From Sphingomonas jejuensis (GTDB taxonomy: Bacteria; Pseudomonadota; Alphaproteobacteria; Sphingomonadales; Sphingomonadaceae), in NCBI RefSeq assembly GCF_011927695.1, contig NZ_JAATJE010000001.1:1674001-1738000 (forward strand): DNA of 64,000 bases. The letters are read 5' to 3'. A model generated the notes under the pieces. The model saw nothing but the letters and a program-made list of their open reading frames with translations. It did not search any database and was not told the origin of the DNA. The position numbers and the translations under genes were made by a program. Below are positions 45,501 through 55,545 of this stretch, in pieces. The stretch's first letter is position 1. Each line of letters begins with the position of its first letter.

Positions 45501-48310
45501 ATGATCCTGCACGGCGTTCATGACCACTATCTCGTTGTTTTGTCGATCGTCGTTGCGACCATCGCCTCCTTCACCGCGCTCAGCCTAGCCGAGCGGGTCC
45601 GGGACTCGCGGGAACGGGCGCGTCGCCTGTGGCTGGCGGCGGCGGCCATGGCGCTGGGTGGCGGGATCTGGTCCATGCATTTCGTGGCGATGCTGGCCTT
45701 CAGCATGCCCGGCATGCCGATCCGCTATGACCTGGCCCCGACGCTCGGCTCGCTGGCGATTGCCATCGGGTTCACCGGCGGAGGCCTTTCCCTCATCAAC
45801 TGGTCCCGGCCGAGCCTCAAACGGACATTGGCTGCCGGGCTGCTGATCGGTGCCGGTATCACCGGGATGCATTATCTCGGCATGGCGGCGATGCAGATGG
45901 GCGCCGCGCTCAGCTACGACCCCGCCTGGGTGGCGCTGTCCATCATCATCGCGCTTGGTGCCGCGACCGCCGCCGTGTGGCTGGCGACGCGCGAACAGCA
46001 GGTGGGCCGCCGCGCCGCCGCCGCCGCGGTGATGGGCGTCGCGATCGCGGGAATGCACTATACCGGCATGGCGGCCGCGACCTTCACGCAGACGGCCATG
46101 CGTGTCGATGCGGCCGATGGCGTGGCGAGCCTGGGGCAGACGTTTCTCGCCACCGCCATCAGCCTGGTCACGCTGGTTGTGCTGCTGCTCGCGCTCGGCG
46201 CCGCGCAGCTGGAACGGCTGCTGACGGCCGGTGCGCGGCGCGAAGCGGGGCTGCGGTTCTTCGCCACCCTCAACGACCGGCTGTTCGCGTCCGGCGACGC
46301 GACCGATGCCATGACGGCGGCGACCGCTCTTCTCGGCACCGAGCTGCGCGCGTCCCGCTGCGCCTATGCCGATGTGGACAGCGACGGCGACCGGTTCTGG
46401 ATCCGCAGCGACTACACAGCGCCGGGCAGCAAAGCTCGGCCGGGGAATATAAGCTGAGCCTGTTCGGGCCGCGGGCGGTGACCGAGCTGAAGGCCGGACG
46501 GTCGCTGGTCCTGCGCGACGTGGCGGCCGAGCTGTCGTCCGACGAGGGGCGCGACATGTTCCATGCGATCGGCATCGACGCGATCGTCTGCTGCCCGCTC
46601 ATCAAGGACGGGCGGCTGGCAGCGATGATGGCCGTTCATCAGGACCAGGCCCGCGACTGGGCACCGCACGAGGTCGACCTGATCAAGGAGGTGGTCGATC
46701 GCTGCTGGGCGCATGTCGAGCGGATCGGCGCCGAGGCGCGGCTGCGCGCCAGCGAGGAGCGGCTGCGCCTGGCGGTGGACAATGCGGAAGTCGGCTTCTG
46801 GGATGTCGACCTGACCGGGGACAAGCTGATCTGGGCGGCGCGGACCCGGGCGCTGTTCGGGATCGCGCCGGACACGCCGGTGACGCTGAAGGATTTTTAC
46901 GACGGGCTCCACCCGGACGACCTCCAGATGACGGCCGCGGCGTTCGATGCCGCCAGGGACCCCGCGCGGCGCGCGCTCTATGACGTGGAATACCGAACGG
47001 TCGGGCGCGAGGACGGCGTGGTGCGCTGGGTCGCGGCCAAGGGTCGCGGGATCTTCGACGAGGACGGGCGCTGCGTCCGTGTGGCCGGCACCGTCCTCGA
47101 GATCACGGCGCGGCGGGAAGCGCAGGATGCGCTGAGCGAGCTGAACGCCACGCTGGAGGCGCGGGTCGAATCCGCCGTCCGCGAGCGGGAGGAAGCGCAG
47201 GAAGCACTTCGCCACAGCCAGAAGATGGAGGCGATGGGCCAGCTGACCGGCGGCGTGGCGCATGACTTCAACAACCTCTTGACGCCGATCGTCGGCAGCC
47301 TGGACATGCTGCAGCGCAAGGGCATCGGAAACGAGCGCGAGCAGCGGCTGATCGCGGGTGCCGCGCAGTCGGCCGAGCGGGCCAAGACGCTGGTGCAGCG
47401 GCTGCTGGCCTTTGCCAGGCGCCAGCCGCTGCAGCCAGTGCCCGTGAACATCGCGACGCTGGTCGAGGGCATGGGAAGCCTGGTGGCGAGCACCACGGGA
47501 CCGCAGATCCGCGTGGTGCTCGACGCGCCGACGGACCTGCCGCCGGCCAAGGCGGATCCGAACCAGCTGGAAATGGCGATCCTGAACCTGGCGGTGAACG
47601 CGCGCGACGCGATGCCCGACGGCGGCACGTTGCGGGTGACGGCCAGCGCGGAGACGATCGGGGAGGCGCATCGCTCCGGCCTGCCGAACGGGCCCTATGT
47701 GCGCCTGTCGGTCGCCGACACGGGGGCCGGCATGGATGCCGAGACGCTGACGCGGGCGGTGGAGCCGTTCTTTTCCACCAAGGGGATCGGCAAGGGCACC
47801 GGGCTGGGCCTGTCGATGGTCCACGGCCTCGCGTCGCAGCTGGGCGGCGCGCTTGTCATCCAAAGCCGCCCGGGCGTCGGCACCAATGTCGAGCTGTGGC
47901 TGCCACAGAGCGCAGGCACGGCGGATACCGGCCCGACGCCGGAGCCCGCCGCGACCATGAAGACGTCCGGAACGGCGCTGCTGGTGGATGACGAACCGCT
48001 GGTGCGGATGAGCACGGCCGAGATGCTGTCCGACCTCGGCTATGAGGTGATCGAGGCGGATTCGGGCGAGGAGGCGATGCGGATCATGGCGCATGGCCGC
48101 CAGTTCGACCTGCTGGTGACCGATCACCTGATGCCGGGCATGGTCGGAACCGACCTGATCAAGCAGGTCAGGGCGCTGCAGCCGGGCACCCCGGCGCTGC
48201 TGGTGTCCGGTTATGCGGAAAATGCAGGGCTGGACCCGACGCTGCCGCGCCTGACCAAGCCGTTCCGCATCGGGGAACTGGCGGCCTGCCTGCGGCAGAT
48301 CACTGCCTGA
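45501..48310 (+). pseudogene. MHYT-GAF-PAS hybrid histidine kinase, interrupted by a frameshift
   Basis: Two open frames together encode one sensor kinase. The first part (45501-46457) has the seven-helix MHYT domain with MHFVAM, MHYLGM and MHYTGM, then the start of a GAF domain, and stops at TGA 46455-46457. The rest continues one base earlier in phase from about 46430: the remainder of GAF (SLFGPRAVTEL), a PAS domain, HisKA with GGVAHDFNN, an ATPase domain (GTGLGLS) and a receiver (VDDEP, TDHLMPG, K in TKPF). A single missing base near 46425-46445 explains it. It may be a real lesion, a base-calling error or, less likely, -1 frameshifting. Confidence 0.8.
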
Positions 48311-48332
48311 ACGCCGCTGCCGAACCGGAAGA

Positions 48333-48407
48333 TGGTGACCCCTACGGGATTCGAACCCGTATTTCAGCCGTGAAAGGGCCGCGTCCTAACCCTTAGACGA
48401 AGGGGCC
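48333..48407 (-). tRNA. tRNA-Glu (UUC)
   Basis: A 75-base tRNA on the minus strand with the CCA end encoded. The acceptor stem GGCCCCT pairs with AGGGGTC, the anticodon loop reads CTTTCAC with anticodon TTC, and the T arm is GGGTTCGAATCCC. It lies alone between the sensor kinase and recJ. Confidence 0.96.
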
Positions 48408-48444
48408 ATTGCCGGGTCGCGATAAGCGCAAGCGCCGACCGTGG

Positions 48445-50208
48445 TCAAGCCGCCTCAGCGGCATCGTCGAGATGAAGCTCCGCGCGGCGCTCTCCGTTCC
48501 ACTCGTCGAGCTTCAGTCGACCGGCGATCCACAGCCGCCGATCGGGCCCTGTGGCGAGCAGCTGCTGTCCGAGCAGCGTGTCGGCCGCGCGGAACGCCAC
48601 CGCCTTCACACGGGCGCCATCGTCGCCGCAGGTGACCAGCCGGACATGACCGCCGCTGCCAACAATGTCGGCCTTGACGATGCGCACCGGCCCGGCCGCC
48701 ACGCGCGGCGCGGGCCAGCCGCTGCCATAGGGTCCGCCGGCTTCCAAGGCCTCGGCAAGCGCAGGCGCCACGCCGCGGGGAGAGACCAGCGTGTCCAGCA
48801 TGAGCGTGCGCCCTGCGGCCGCCGCCGCCACCTTGTCGGCGAGCAGCCGGTCGAGAAACGCCGCCAGCGCATCGATACCGCCCTCGTCCACCGTCAGCCC
48901 GGCCGCCATCGCATGGCCACCGCCGGCCGAGAGCAGCCCGGCCTCCTTGGCGGCGAGAACCGCCGATCCGAGGTCGACGCCGGAGATCGACCGGCCGGAG
49001 CCCTTGCCGACGCCGTGCTCGTCGACGGCGATGACGATCGCCGGTCGCCCCGTCGATTCCTTGAGCCGGCCCGCGACGATCCCGATCACGCCAGGATGCC
49101 AGCCGCGGCCCGCGACCACCAGCACGGCGCGATTCCCCTGGATCGCGGCGGCCACGGCGGCAGCCTCCTGCACGGTCGCCTCGATGGTGCGGCGTTCCTC
49201 GTTCAACCGGTCGAGCTCCGCGGCGATCGCCGCGGCTTCCTCCGGGTCGTCGGTGGTGAGCAGCCGCACGCCGAGATCCGCGCGCCCGACCCGGCCGCCC
49301 GCGTTGATGCGTGGTCCCAGGGCGAAGCCGAGATCCTGGCACAACGGTGCGCGCGTCAAGCGCGCGGCATCCGCCAGCGCGGCAAGACCGATGTTCCGCC
49401 TCGTCGACATGACCTTCAGGCCCTGTGCCACGAAGGCGCGGTTGAGGCCGGTCAGCGCCGCCACGTCGGCCACGGTGCCGAGAGCGACCAGATCGAGCAG
49501 ATCGAGCAGCCGCGGCTCCGGCCGATCCGCAAAGAAGCCGCGCCCGCGCAGCACGCGTAACAGGGCGGCACCCAGCAGGAACGCGACGCCGACGGCCGCC
49601 AGATGCCCATGCGCGCGCCCCGTGTCGCCCTCATCCAGACGGTTGGGGTTGATGACGGCGATCGCATTGGGAAGCGTGCTGGCGCATTGATGATGGTCGA
49701 CGACGATGACCTCGGCACCGAGTGATGCCGCGTGCGCCAGCGGATCGAACGCCTGCGCGCCGCAATCCACGGTGATGATCAGGCGGGTGCCGCCTTCGAC
49801 GATCCCGGCAAGCGCCCGGCTGTTCGGGCCATAGCCTTCGGCCAGCCGGTCGGGAATATAGACCGCCGGCGCCAGCCCCAGGCTGCGAAGGAGCCGCATG
49901 AGCAATGCCGACGAGGTGGCACCATCCACATCATAATCGCCGAAGATGGTGATCGGCTCTTGCGCGGCGACGGCGTCGGCCAGTCGGACGGCGGCCTTTT
50001 CCATGTCCTGGAAGCCTGCGGGATCGGGCATGAAGCCGCGGATGGTGGGGCTGCGATGCGCGTCCAGCGCGTCGTCCGGACAGCCGCGCGAAAGAAGAAG
50101 GCGGGTCACCAGATCGTCGGGGCGCGCGCCGGCGTCGGGCTCACCGATGCCGCGCCAGCGCCAGCTCTGGCCCGCAAAGGAGCGATGAACGTTGAGAGCG
50201 ACGGACAT
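48445..50208 (-). CDS. recJ: Single-stranded-DNA-specific exonuclease RecJ
   Basis: 5'-3' exonuclease for recombination and mismatch repair, 587 residues. The DHH domain has GDYDVDG (Asp91, Asp93, Asp95), VDCG and VDHHQ (171-174); the DHHA1 domain has SAGGGHAMAAG; the C-terminal OB-like domain is present. All metal ligands are intact. ATG at 50208 gives the typical SVxxSFxGxxWxWR start. Divergent from the TonB-like gene with an 80-base gap. Confidence 0.95.
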   Translation of the reverse strand: MSVALNVHRSFAGQSWRWRGIGEPDAGARPDDLVTRLLLSRGCPDDALDAHRSPTIRGFMPDPAGFQDMEKAAVRLADAVAAQEPITIFGDYDVDGATSSALLMRLLRSLGLAPAVYIPDRLAEGYGPNSRALAGIVEGGTRLIITVDCGAQAFDPLAHAASLGAEVIVVDHHQCASTLPNAIAVINPNRLDEGDTGRAHGHLAAVGVAFLLGAALLRVLRGRGFFADRPEPRLLDLLDLVALGTVADVAALTGLNRAFVAQGLKVMSTRRNIGLAALADAARLTRAPLCQDLGFALGPRINAGGRVGRADLGVRLLTTDDPEEAAAIAAELDRLNEERRTIEATVQEAAAVAAAIQGNRAVLVVAGRGWHPGVIGIVAGRLKESTGRPAIVIAVDEHGVGKGSGRSISGVDLGSAVLAAKEAGLLSAGGGHAMAAGLTVDEGGIDALAAFLDRLLADKVAAAAAGRTLMLDTLVSPRGVAPALAEALEAGGPYGSGWPAPRVAAGPVRIVKADIVGSGGHVRLVTCGDDGARVKAVAFRAADTLLGQQLLATGPDRRLWIAGRLKLDEWNGERRAELHLDDAAEAA

Positions 50209-50287
50209 ACGACTCTCTAGCAAGTCCGGGGCAAGCCGCGCAATCATCGGCAAGGCGCCATTCAGTGCGGGAGCCTTACGAAGGATC

Positions 50288-51040
50288 ATGGTCGCGTCGC
50301 AGCCGAGAGAGCGCATCGCCGCCGCGATCGGGGTCGCCGGCGTTCACCTGATCGTCGGGTGGGCGCTGCTCGTCGGGCTCAAGGTGTCGACGGCATCGAT
50401 CATCGGGCCGGCGCTGTCCCTGTTCGACCTGCCGGCGACCGCACCACCCGACCCGCCGCCGCCCGTCCGGCCGGACCCGGTCCCCAGCCGGGCCGCCGAG
50501 GGCGCCGCGGCACCCCCGAACATCCGATCGTCCGCGACGCCGATCGTGGCGCCGCCGACCCCGCTGCCCCAGCCCAGCCCGGTGATCGCGGCACCCGTGG
50601 CCGGGGCGCTGTTCGATCCGACCCAGGGCGCTGCCGAGCGGCCGGGCCCCGGCACCGGTGCGGGGGGTGAAGGCGACGGCAGCGGGAGCGGGCGATATGG
50701 CGACGGCGGCGGCGCGGGAGGCGACGAGACCCCGCCCCGCTGGCGGCGCGGCCGCATCCGCGTCCGCGATTATCCGGAGGGGCTGGGCGAGGCCGGTATC
50801 CAGGGATCCGTCGAAGTGCGCTTCACCGTGGCCGTCACCGGTCGCGTCACCGATTGCGCGGTCACCCGATCGAGCGGCAGTGCCGTCCTGGACAACACCA
50901 CCTGCCGCCTGATCGTCGAGCGGTTCCGCTTCGATCCGTCGCGGGACGGTCGCGGGCGACCGGTCGAATCCACGATCGTGCAGAACCATGAGTGGATCGT
51001 GGAGGCGGACCCGGATCCGCCCCCGCCCGCGCGCCGCTGA
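50288..51040 (+). CDS. TonB family protein (energy transducer-like), paralog of 15763-16458
   Basis: A 250-residue inner-membrane protein: N-terminal helix (about 13-35), proline-rich region (PPDPPPPVRPDPVP), a Gly/Ser linker and a TonB C-terminal domain with GIQGSVEVRFTV and CRLIVERFRFDPSRD. The terminal domain and linker composition match the TonB-like protein near 16 kb, so they are paralogs. AAGGAT precedes the ATG at 50288. Three bases separate its end from the convergent glpX gene; no exbB or exbD nearby. Confidence 0.82.
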   Translation: MVASQPRERIAAAIGVAGVHLIVGWALLVGLKVSTASIIGPALSLFDLPATAPPDPPPPVRPDPVPSRAAEGAAAPPNIRSSATPIVAPPTPLPQPSPVIAAPVAGALFDPTQGAAERPGPGTGAGGEGDGSGSGRYGDGGGAGGDETPPRWRRGRIRVRDYPEGLGEAGIQGSVEVRFTVAVTGRVTDCAVTRSSGSAVLDNTTCRLIVERFRFDPSRDGRGRPVESTIVQNHEWIVEADPDPPPPARR

Positions 51041-51046
51041 CCCGGA

Positions 51047-52030
51047 TCAGGATCGGGCGCGGTGCTCTCCCTTCACCCAGCGCACGGTGCCGCTGCTGGC
51101 GCGCATCACGACGCTGTCGGTGGTCATCAACCCGCCCTTCAGCCGCTTGACGCCGTCAAGGAGCGAGCCGTCCGTCACGCCGGTCGCAGCGAAGATGCAG
51201 TCGCCCGACGCCAGCTCGTCCAGGTCATAGACCCGGTCCAGATCCTCGATGCCCCACTTGCGGGCGCGGGCGCGCTCATCATCGTTGCGGAAGATCAGAC
51301 GCCCCTTCAGCTGGCCGCCGACGCAGCGCAGCGCCGCCGCGGCGAGCACGCCTTCGGGGGCCCCGCCGGAGCCCAGATAGATGTCGATGGTGGTGTCGGG
51401 ATCGGTCGTCGCGATCACGCCGGCAACGTCGCCGTCCGGGATCAGCATGATGCCGCAGCCAACCTCGCGCAGCTCCGCGATCAGCTTTTCGTGGCGCGGG
51501 CGATCGAGCACGCAGGCGATGATCTCGTGCGGGTCGACACCCTTGGCGGCCGCGACCGCCCGGACATTGTCGGCCGGGCTCTTCGCCATGTCGATGACGC
51601 CCGGCGGATAGCCGGGGCCGACGGCCAGCTTGTCCATGTAGACGTCAGGCGCGTTCAGCAGGCAGCCCTTTTCCGCAATCGCCAGCACGGCAAGCGCGTT
51701 CGGGCCGGCCTTTGCCGTGATGGTCGTGCCTTCCAGCGGATCGAGCGCGATGTCGATGGCAGGCGCGTCGCCGGGCGCGGTGCCGACCTTTTCGCCGATA
51801 TAGAGCATCGGCGCCTCGTCGCGCTCGCCCTCCCCGATCACGACCGTGCCGTCGATGGCGAGGTTGTTGAGCGCTTCGCGCATCGCCTCAACGGCGGCGG
51901 CATCCGCCGCCTTCTCGTCGCCGCGTCCGACCAGGCGGGATGCGGCGATCGCCGCCGCCTCCGTGACGCGGACCATCTCGAGCACGAGCACCCGGTCGAG
52001 TATCTTGCTGGCATTGACCATTTGGATCAT
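51047..52030 (-). CDS. glpX: Class II fructose-1,6-bisphosphatase GlpX
   Basis: Gluconeogenic phosphatase, 327 residues. Its family motifs are VIGEGERDEAPMLYIGE, the metal-binding DPLEGTT and GSGGAPEGVLAAAA, all intact. ATG at 52030 with AGGGGAGC ahead; an ATG three codons later is possible. It lies between recJ and hom on the same strand in this region, but a plus-strand gene separates it from each. Confidence 0.93.
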   Translation of the reverse strand: MIQMVNASKILDRVLVLEMVRVTEAAAIAASRLVGRGDEKAADAAAVEAMREALNNLAIDGTVVIGEGERDEAPMLYIGEKVGTAPGDAPAIDIALDPLEGTTITAKAGPNALAVLAIAEKGCLLNAPDVYMDKLAVGPGYPPGVIDMAKSPADNVRAVAAAKGVDPHEIIACVLDRPRHEKLIAELREVGCGIMLIPDGDVAGVIATTDPDTTIDIYLGSGGAPEGVLAAAALRCVGGQLKGRLIFRNDDERARARKWGIEDLDRVYDLDELASGDCIFAATGVTDGSLLDGVKRLKGGLMTTDSVVMRASSGTVRWVKGEHRARS

Positions 52031-52072
52031 GCTCCCCTTCTCCTGCCGGCCGGATAGTGGAGCCTGCCGCCC

Positions 52073-52462
52073 ATGTCGATGCTTGCGCTTCTGCTCTACG
52101 CCCAGCCGGCAACACTTACCGCCGAAGACGCGATGCGCGCGCACCGTCAGATGACGGCGGCGACATCCTCGCTCTGCCCGGAGGCCCGCGGCGCGGAGGA
52201 GGTGGTGGTCTGCGCGCGCAACAGGGACAGCCAGTATCGCCTCCCCTACCCCGCGCTTCGCGGACCGCCCGATCGCAGGATCCCCGGCGAGATCCTGCCG
52301 GTCGCGCTCGACGCGGAAGCCGGCAGCTGCGGCACGGTGGGCCAGGGTTATGGCTGCAACGGCGGGCTCGACGTGCTCGGCATCGCCGCCATGGTGGTGA
52401 CGCGGGTGGTCGGACTGATCGAGGGGACCGACCCGCCGCCGATTCCGCCGCCGCCGGAATGA
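52073..52462 (+). CDS. Hypothetical protein, possibly exported
   Basis: A 129-residue protein I do not recognise. A short hydrophobic start (MSMLALLLYAQPA) could be a weak signal peptide. It has four cysteines (SLCPE, VVCAR, GSCGT, YGCNG), a helix LDVLGIAAMVVTRVVGLI near the end and a proline tail. Alphaproteobacterial relatives are of this short secreted kind. Divergent from glpX by 42 bases; may precede the chemoreceptor-like gene in an operon. Confidence 0.55.
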   Translation: MSMLALLLYAQPATLTAEDAMRAHRQMTAATSSLCPEARGAEEVVVCARNRDSQYRLPYPALRGPPDRRIPGEILPVALDAEAGSCGTVGQGYGCNGGLDVLGIAAMVVTRVVGLIEGTDPPPIPPPPE

Positions 52463-52521
52463 ACCTGGATTAATCCTTCCTTGGGCCTTGGTTGGTAGAT
52501 GATCAGGCCGGAGGGTTCGAG

Positions 52522-53133
52522 ATGCGGGACGGCACGCGCGCCAACGAGGCGGCATGGACGGCGATCTGCCGATCGCAGGCGGTGATCGAGTTCGATCCCG
52601 CCGGCATGATCCTGTGGGCCAACGACATGTTCCTGAAGCTGTCGGGCTATGCCCTGCCCGACATCGTGGGGCGGCACCACCGCATCTTCTGCGACCCCGC
52701 CTATGCCGCCAGCCACGACTATGCCGCCTTCTGGGCCAAGCTGGGGCGCGGCGAGTTCGACCGGGGCGAGTATCGCCGGGTCGGCAAGGACGGGCGCGAG
52801 ATGTGGCTGCAGGCAACCTACAATCCGATCATCGGCGCGGGCGGCCGGCTTGAGCGCGTACTGAAGGTGGCCGCCGATATCGGCGAGGCCAAGCAGGTGA
52901 AGGCCGCGCTGGAGGCGACGCTGTCGCAGCTGTCGGTGATCGTGGCGTCGATCGGCGACATCGCGCGGCAGACCAACCTGCTGGCGCTGAACGCCGCCAT
53001 CGAGGCCGCGCGCGCCGGCGATGCCGGGCGCGGCTTCGCCGTGGTGGCGAGCGAGGTGAAGAAGCTGGCCGAAAGCACGCGGGTGGCGACCGACCAGGCC
53101 GCCGGGATCGCCGCGCTGACCGCACGCGCGTAA
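52522..53133 (+). CDS. PAS domain-containing mini methyl-accepting chemotaxis protein
   Basis: A 203-residue soluble protein. Residues 14-115 form a PAS domain ([23 protein letters not shown], then the [20 protein letters not shown] stretch of Aer-like and heme-PAS relatives). A shortened chemoreceptor signalling domain follows with the tip [37 protein letters not shown]. It has no membrane segment and far too little sequence after the tip for the usual long hairpin. GGAGG seven bases before the ATG at 52522 fixes the start. No che genes nearby. Confidence 0.82.
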   Translation: MRDGTRANEAAWTAICRSQAVIEFDPAGMILWANDMFLKLSGYALPDIVGRHHRIFCDPAYAASHDYAAFWAKLGRGEFDRGEYRRVGKDGREMWLQATYNPIIGAGGRLERVLKVAADIGEAKQVKAALEATLSQLSVIVASIGDIARQTNLLALNAAIEAARAGDAGRGFAVVASEVKKLAESTRVATDQAAGIAALTARA

Positions 53134-53160
53134 GCGCGCGGCGGCGATCGGGACCGCCGT

Positions 53161-54453
53161 TCAGTCCTCCAGGATCGGCATCCACATCGGCTGGCCGGTG
53201 AGGCTGGCAGAGCCGCGCAGCCGGCCGAGCGCATCCGTCACGCAAGCTTCCCGCCCGCGGTGCGTCACCATCGCCACCACCACGCTGCCGTCGGGCATGG
53301 TGCCGCGCTGGATGAGGCTTTCGATCGACACGCCGGCATCGCGCATGGCGGCGGCGATCTCCGCCAGCACGCCCGGACGGTCGGCGACGGCGAAGCGCAG
53401 GTAGGCGCGTCCTTCGCGCGCGCCGGCATCGGCCACCGCCGCCCGCTCCAGCGTCTCGGCCGGCATCGACAGCACCGGGCCGGACGCACCGCGCGCCAGG
53501 TCGATCAGGTCGGCGACCACGGCGCTGGCCGTCGGCCCGGCCCCCGCGCCGCGCCCCTCGAAGAACAGCCGGCCGACCGCGTCGCCCTGCGCCACCACCG
53601 CGTTCAGCGACCCCGACACATGGGCAAGCGGGTGATCGTGGGGAACGAGGTGCGGATGGACCCGCTGGAACAGCCCGCCGGCATCCATGCCGGCGACGCC
53701 GACCAGCCGGATCCGGAACCCCAGCGCCGCCGCCTCCGCGATGTCGGCCTCCACCACATGGCGGACGCCGACCGTCTCGATCGCATCGAAGTCGATGGCG
53801 GTGCCGAACGCGAGGCTCGCCAGGATCGCCAGCTTGTGCGCGGCATCGACGCCGTCGATGTCGAAGGCGGGGTCGGCCTCGGCATAGCCCAGCGCCTGCG
53901 CCTCGGCGAGCACGTCGGCGAAGCTGCGGCCTTCCTTCTCCATCACCGACAGGATGTGATTGCAGGTGCCGTTGAGGATCCCGTAGACATGGGCGAAGCG
54001 GTTGGCGGCCGCGCCCTCGCGCAGCCCCTTGATGACGGGAATGCCGCCCGCCACCGCCGCCTCGTACTTCAGCGCGACGCCCCCCGCCTCCGCCGCCGCA
54101 GCCAGGTCCATGCCATGGTGCGCGATCATCGCCTTGTTGGCGGTGACGAGGCTGCGACCGGCTGCGATCGTGCGGCGGGCGAGCGCCAGGGCCGGCCCGT
54201 CCGATCCGCCGACCACCTCGACAACCGCGTCGACACCCGAATGCTCGGCAAGCGCGGCGGTGTCGTCGACCCAATCGATGCCGGACAGGTCGATCCCCCG
54301 GTCGCGCGTCCGGTCCCGCGCCGACACCGCCACCACGCGGATCGCCCGCCCGGCCCGCCGCGCGATCAGGTCGCCATTGTCCGCAAGCAGGCGGACGACA
54401 CCAGCACCGACCGTCCCCAGGCCCGCGAGGGCAATGTTCAACGGATCAGCCAC
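53161..54453 (-). CDS. hom: Homoserine dehydrogenase
   Basis: Reduces aspartate semialdehyde to homoserine for Thr/Met synthesis, 430 residues. The Rossmann motif GLGTVGAGVV is at 11-20, the catalytic stretch KYEAAVAGGIPVIKGLREG follows, and a C-terminal ACT domain (about 350-425) suggests threonine feedback. Start ATG at 54453, 15 bases after the 2OG-oxygenase stop, so the two may be co-transcribed. Confidence 0.94.
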   Translation of the reverse strand: MADPLNIALAGLGTVGAGVVRLLADNGDLIARRAGRAIRVVAVSARDRTRDRGIDLSGIDWVDDTAALAEHSGVDAVVEVVGGSDGPALALARRTIAAGRSLVTANKAMIAHHGMDLAAAAEAGGVALKYEAAVAGGIPVIKGLREGAAANRFAHVYGILNGTCNHILSVMEKEGRSFADVLAEAQALGYAEADPAFDIDGVDAAHKLAILASLAFGTAIDFDAIETVGVRHVVEADIAEAAALGFRIRLVGVAGMDAGGLFQRVHPHLVPHDHPLAHVSGSLNAVVAQGDAVGRLFFEGRGAGAGPTASAVVADLIDLARGASGPVLSMPAETLERAAVADAGAREGRAYLRFAVADRPGVLAEIAAAMRDAGVSIESLIQRGTMPDGSVVVAMVTHRGREACVTDALGRLRGSASLTGQPMWMPILED

Positions 54454-54468
54454 GGAGCAAGCGCCCGG

Positions 54469-55416
54469 TCACGCCTTCGCCAACCCGATCTGCCTCAGCC
54501 GCTCCAGCAGGTAATCGTTGGAGCTGATCGGCTCCGGATACCGGTTGGGGCGGTCGGCCGAGACGCAGCCGGGCAGCGTCTCAATGACGAAGTCGGGCGC
54601 GGGGTGGAGGAAGAAGGGCATGGAATAGCGCGACGTGCCGCGCCGCTCGGGCGGCGGGTTCACGACGCGGTGCGTGGTCGATGGCAGGACATGGTTGGTC
54701 AGCCGCTGCAGCATGTCGCCGACATTGACGACCATCGCGCCTTCGGGCGGGGCGACGGGGAGCCAGCGCCCGTCGCGGTCGAGCAGTTCCAGCCCCGCTT
54801 CTTCGGCGCCCAGGAGCAGCGTGATGAGGTTGATGTCCTCATGCGCGCCCGCCCGCACGCCCGGCGCGTCGGGGCCGATCGGCGGATAGTGGAGAAGGCG
54901 AAGGACGCTGTTGCCATCCTTGACCGCCGGATCGAACCAATCGGGCGCAAGGCCAAGGTGCCGGGCGATGCCGGACAGGAGCCGATCGCCCGCGCGGTCG
55001 AAGGCGGCGAACAGCTCCACAAAGGTGTCACGGAACCCTTCCGGCCGATCAGGCCAGATGTTGGGCGCCATTGTCTCGGAAAAGCGGTGTCCCTCCGGCA
55101 GTTCGCGCCCGACATGGAAGAATTCCTTCAGGTCGTGCTGCTTGGCGTCCTTGGCGATCTCGATCCCGAAAGGCGTGTAGCCGCGCGCACCGCCGGCGCC
55201 GGGCTTGTGCAACGCGCGCTTTTCCTCCTCCGGAAGCGCAAAGAACGCCGCCGTGTCGGCCCAGGCCCGGTCGATCAGGCCCTGGTCGATCCCGTGATCC
55301 TGGATGACGGCAAAGCCGAACCGCTCGAACGATGCGCCAAGCGCCGCGGCAAAGCCGTCCGGTTCGTCATCCTGCTGATGGAGCGAGAGCGGGGAAACCA
55401 ACGGCGTGTCGAGCAT
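54469..55416 (-). CDS. Isopenicillin N synthase-like 2OG-Fe(II) oxygenase
   Basis: A 315-residue non-heme iron oxygenase. The facial triad is in GAHEDINLITLL (HxD) and the downstream His of THRVVNPP; the 2-oxoglutarate-binding Arg and Ser are in RYSMPFF, so it is probably a 2OG enzyme rather than a true isopenicillin N synthase. The substrate is unknown. Upstream codons before MLDTPLVSPL lack conservation. Same strand as hom, 15 bases ahead of it. Confidence 0.87.
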   Translation of the reverse strand: MLDTPLVSPLSLHQQDDEPDGFAAALGASFERFGFAVIQDHGIDQGLIDRAWADTAAFFALPEEEKRALHKPGAGGARGYTPFGIEIAKDAKQHDLKEFFHVGRELPEGHRFSETMAPNIWPDRPEGFRDTFVELFAAFDRAGDRLLSGIARHLGLAPDWFDPAVKDGNSVLRLLHYPPIGPDAPGVRAGAHEDINLITLLLGAEEAGLELLDRDGRWLPVAPPEGAMVVNVGDMLQRLTNHVLPSTTHRVVNPPPERRGTSRYSMPFFLHPAPDFVIETLPGCVSADRPNRYPEPISSNDYLLERLRQIGLAKA

Positions 55417-55545
55417 GGCAGCCTCAGCAAAGAACCGGGAAAGGTTGGGGTCGGGCGGAGCATAGCCCGCGCCCGCCCGTTCCGCCAACTGCTTGCACCG
55501 CAGGCTTGCCCCCGTCATGCTCCCCCGCGATCCCACGGAGTTCCG

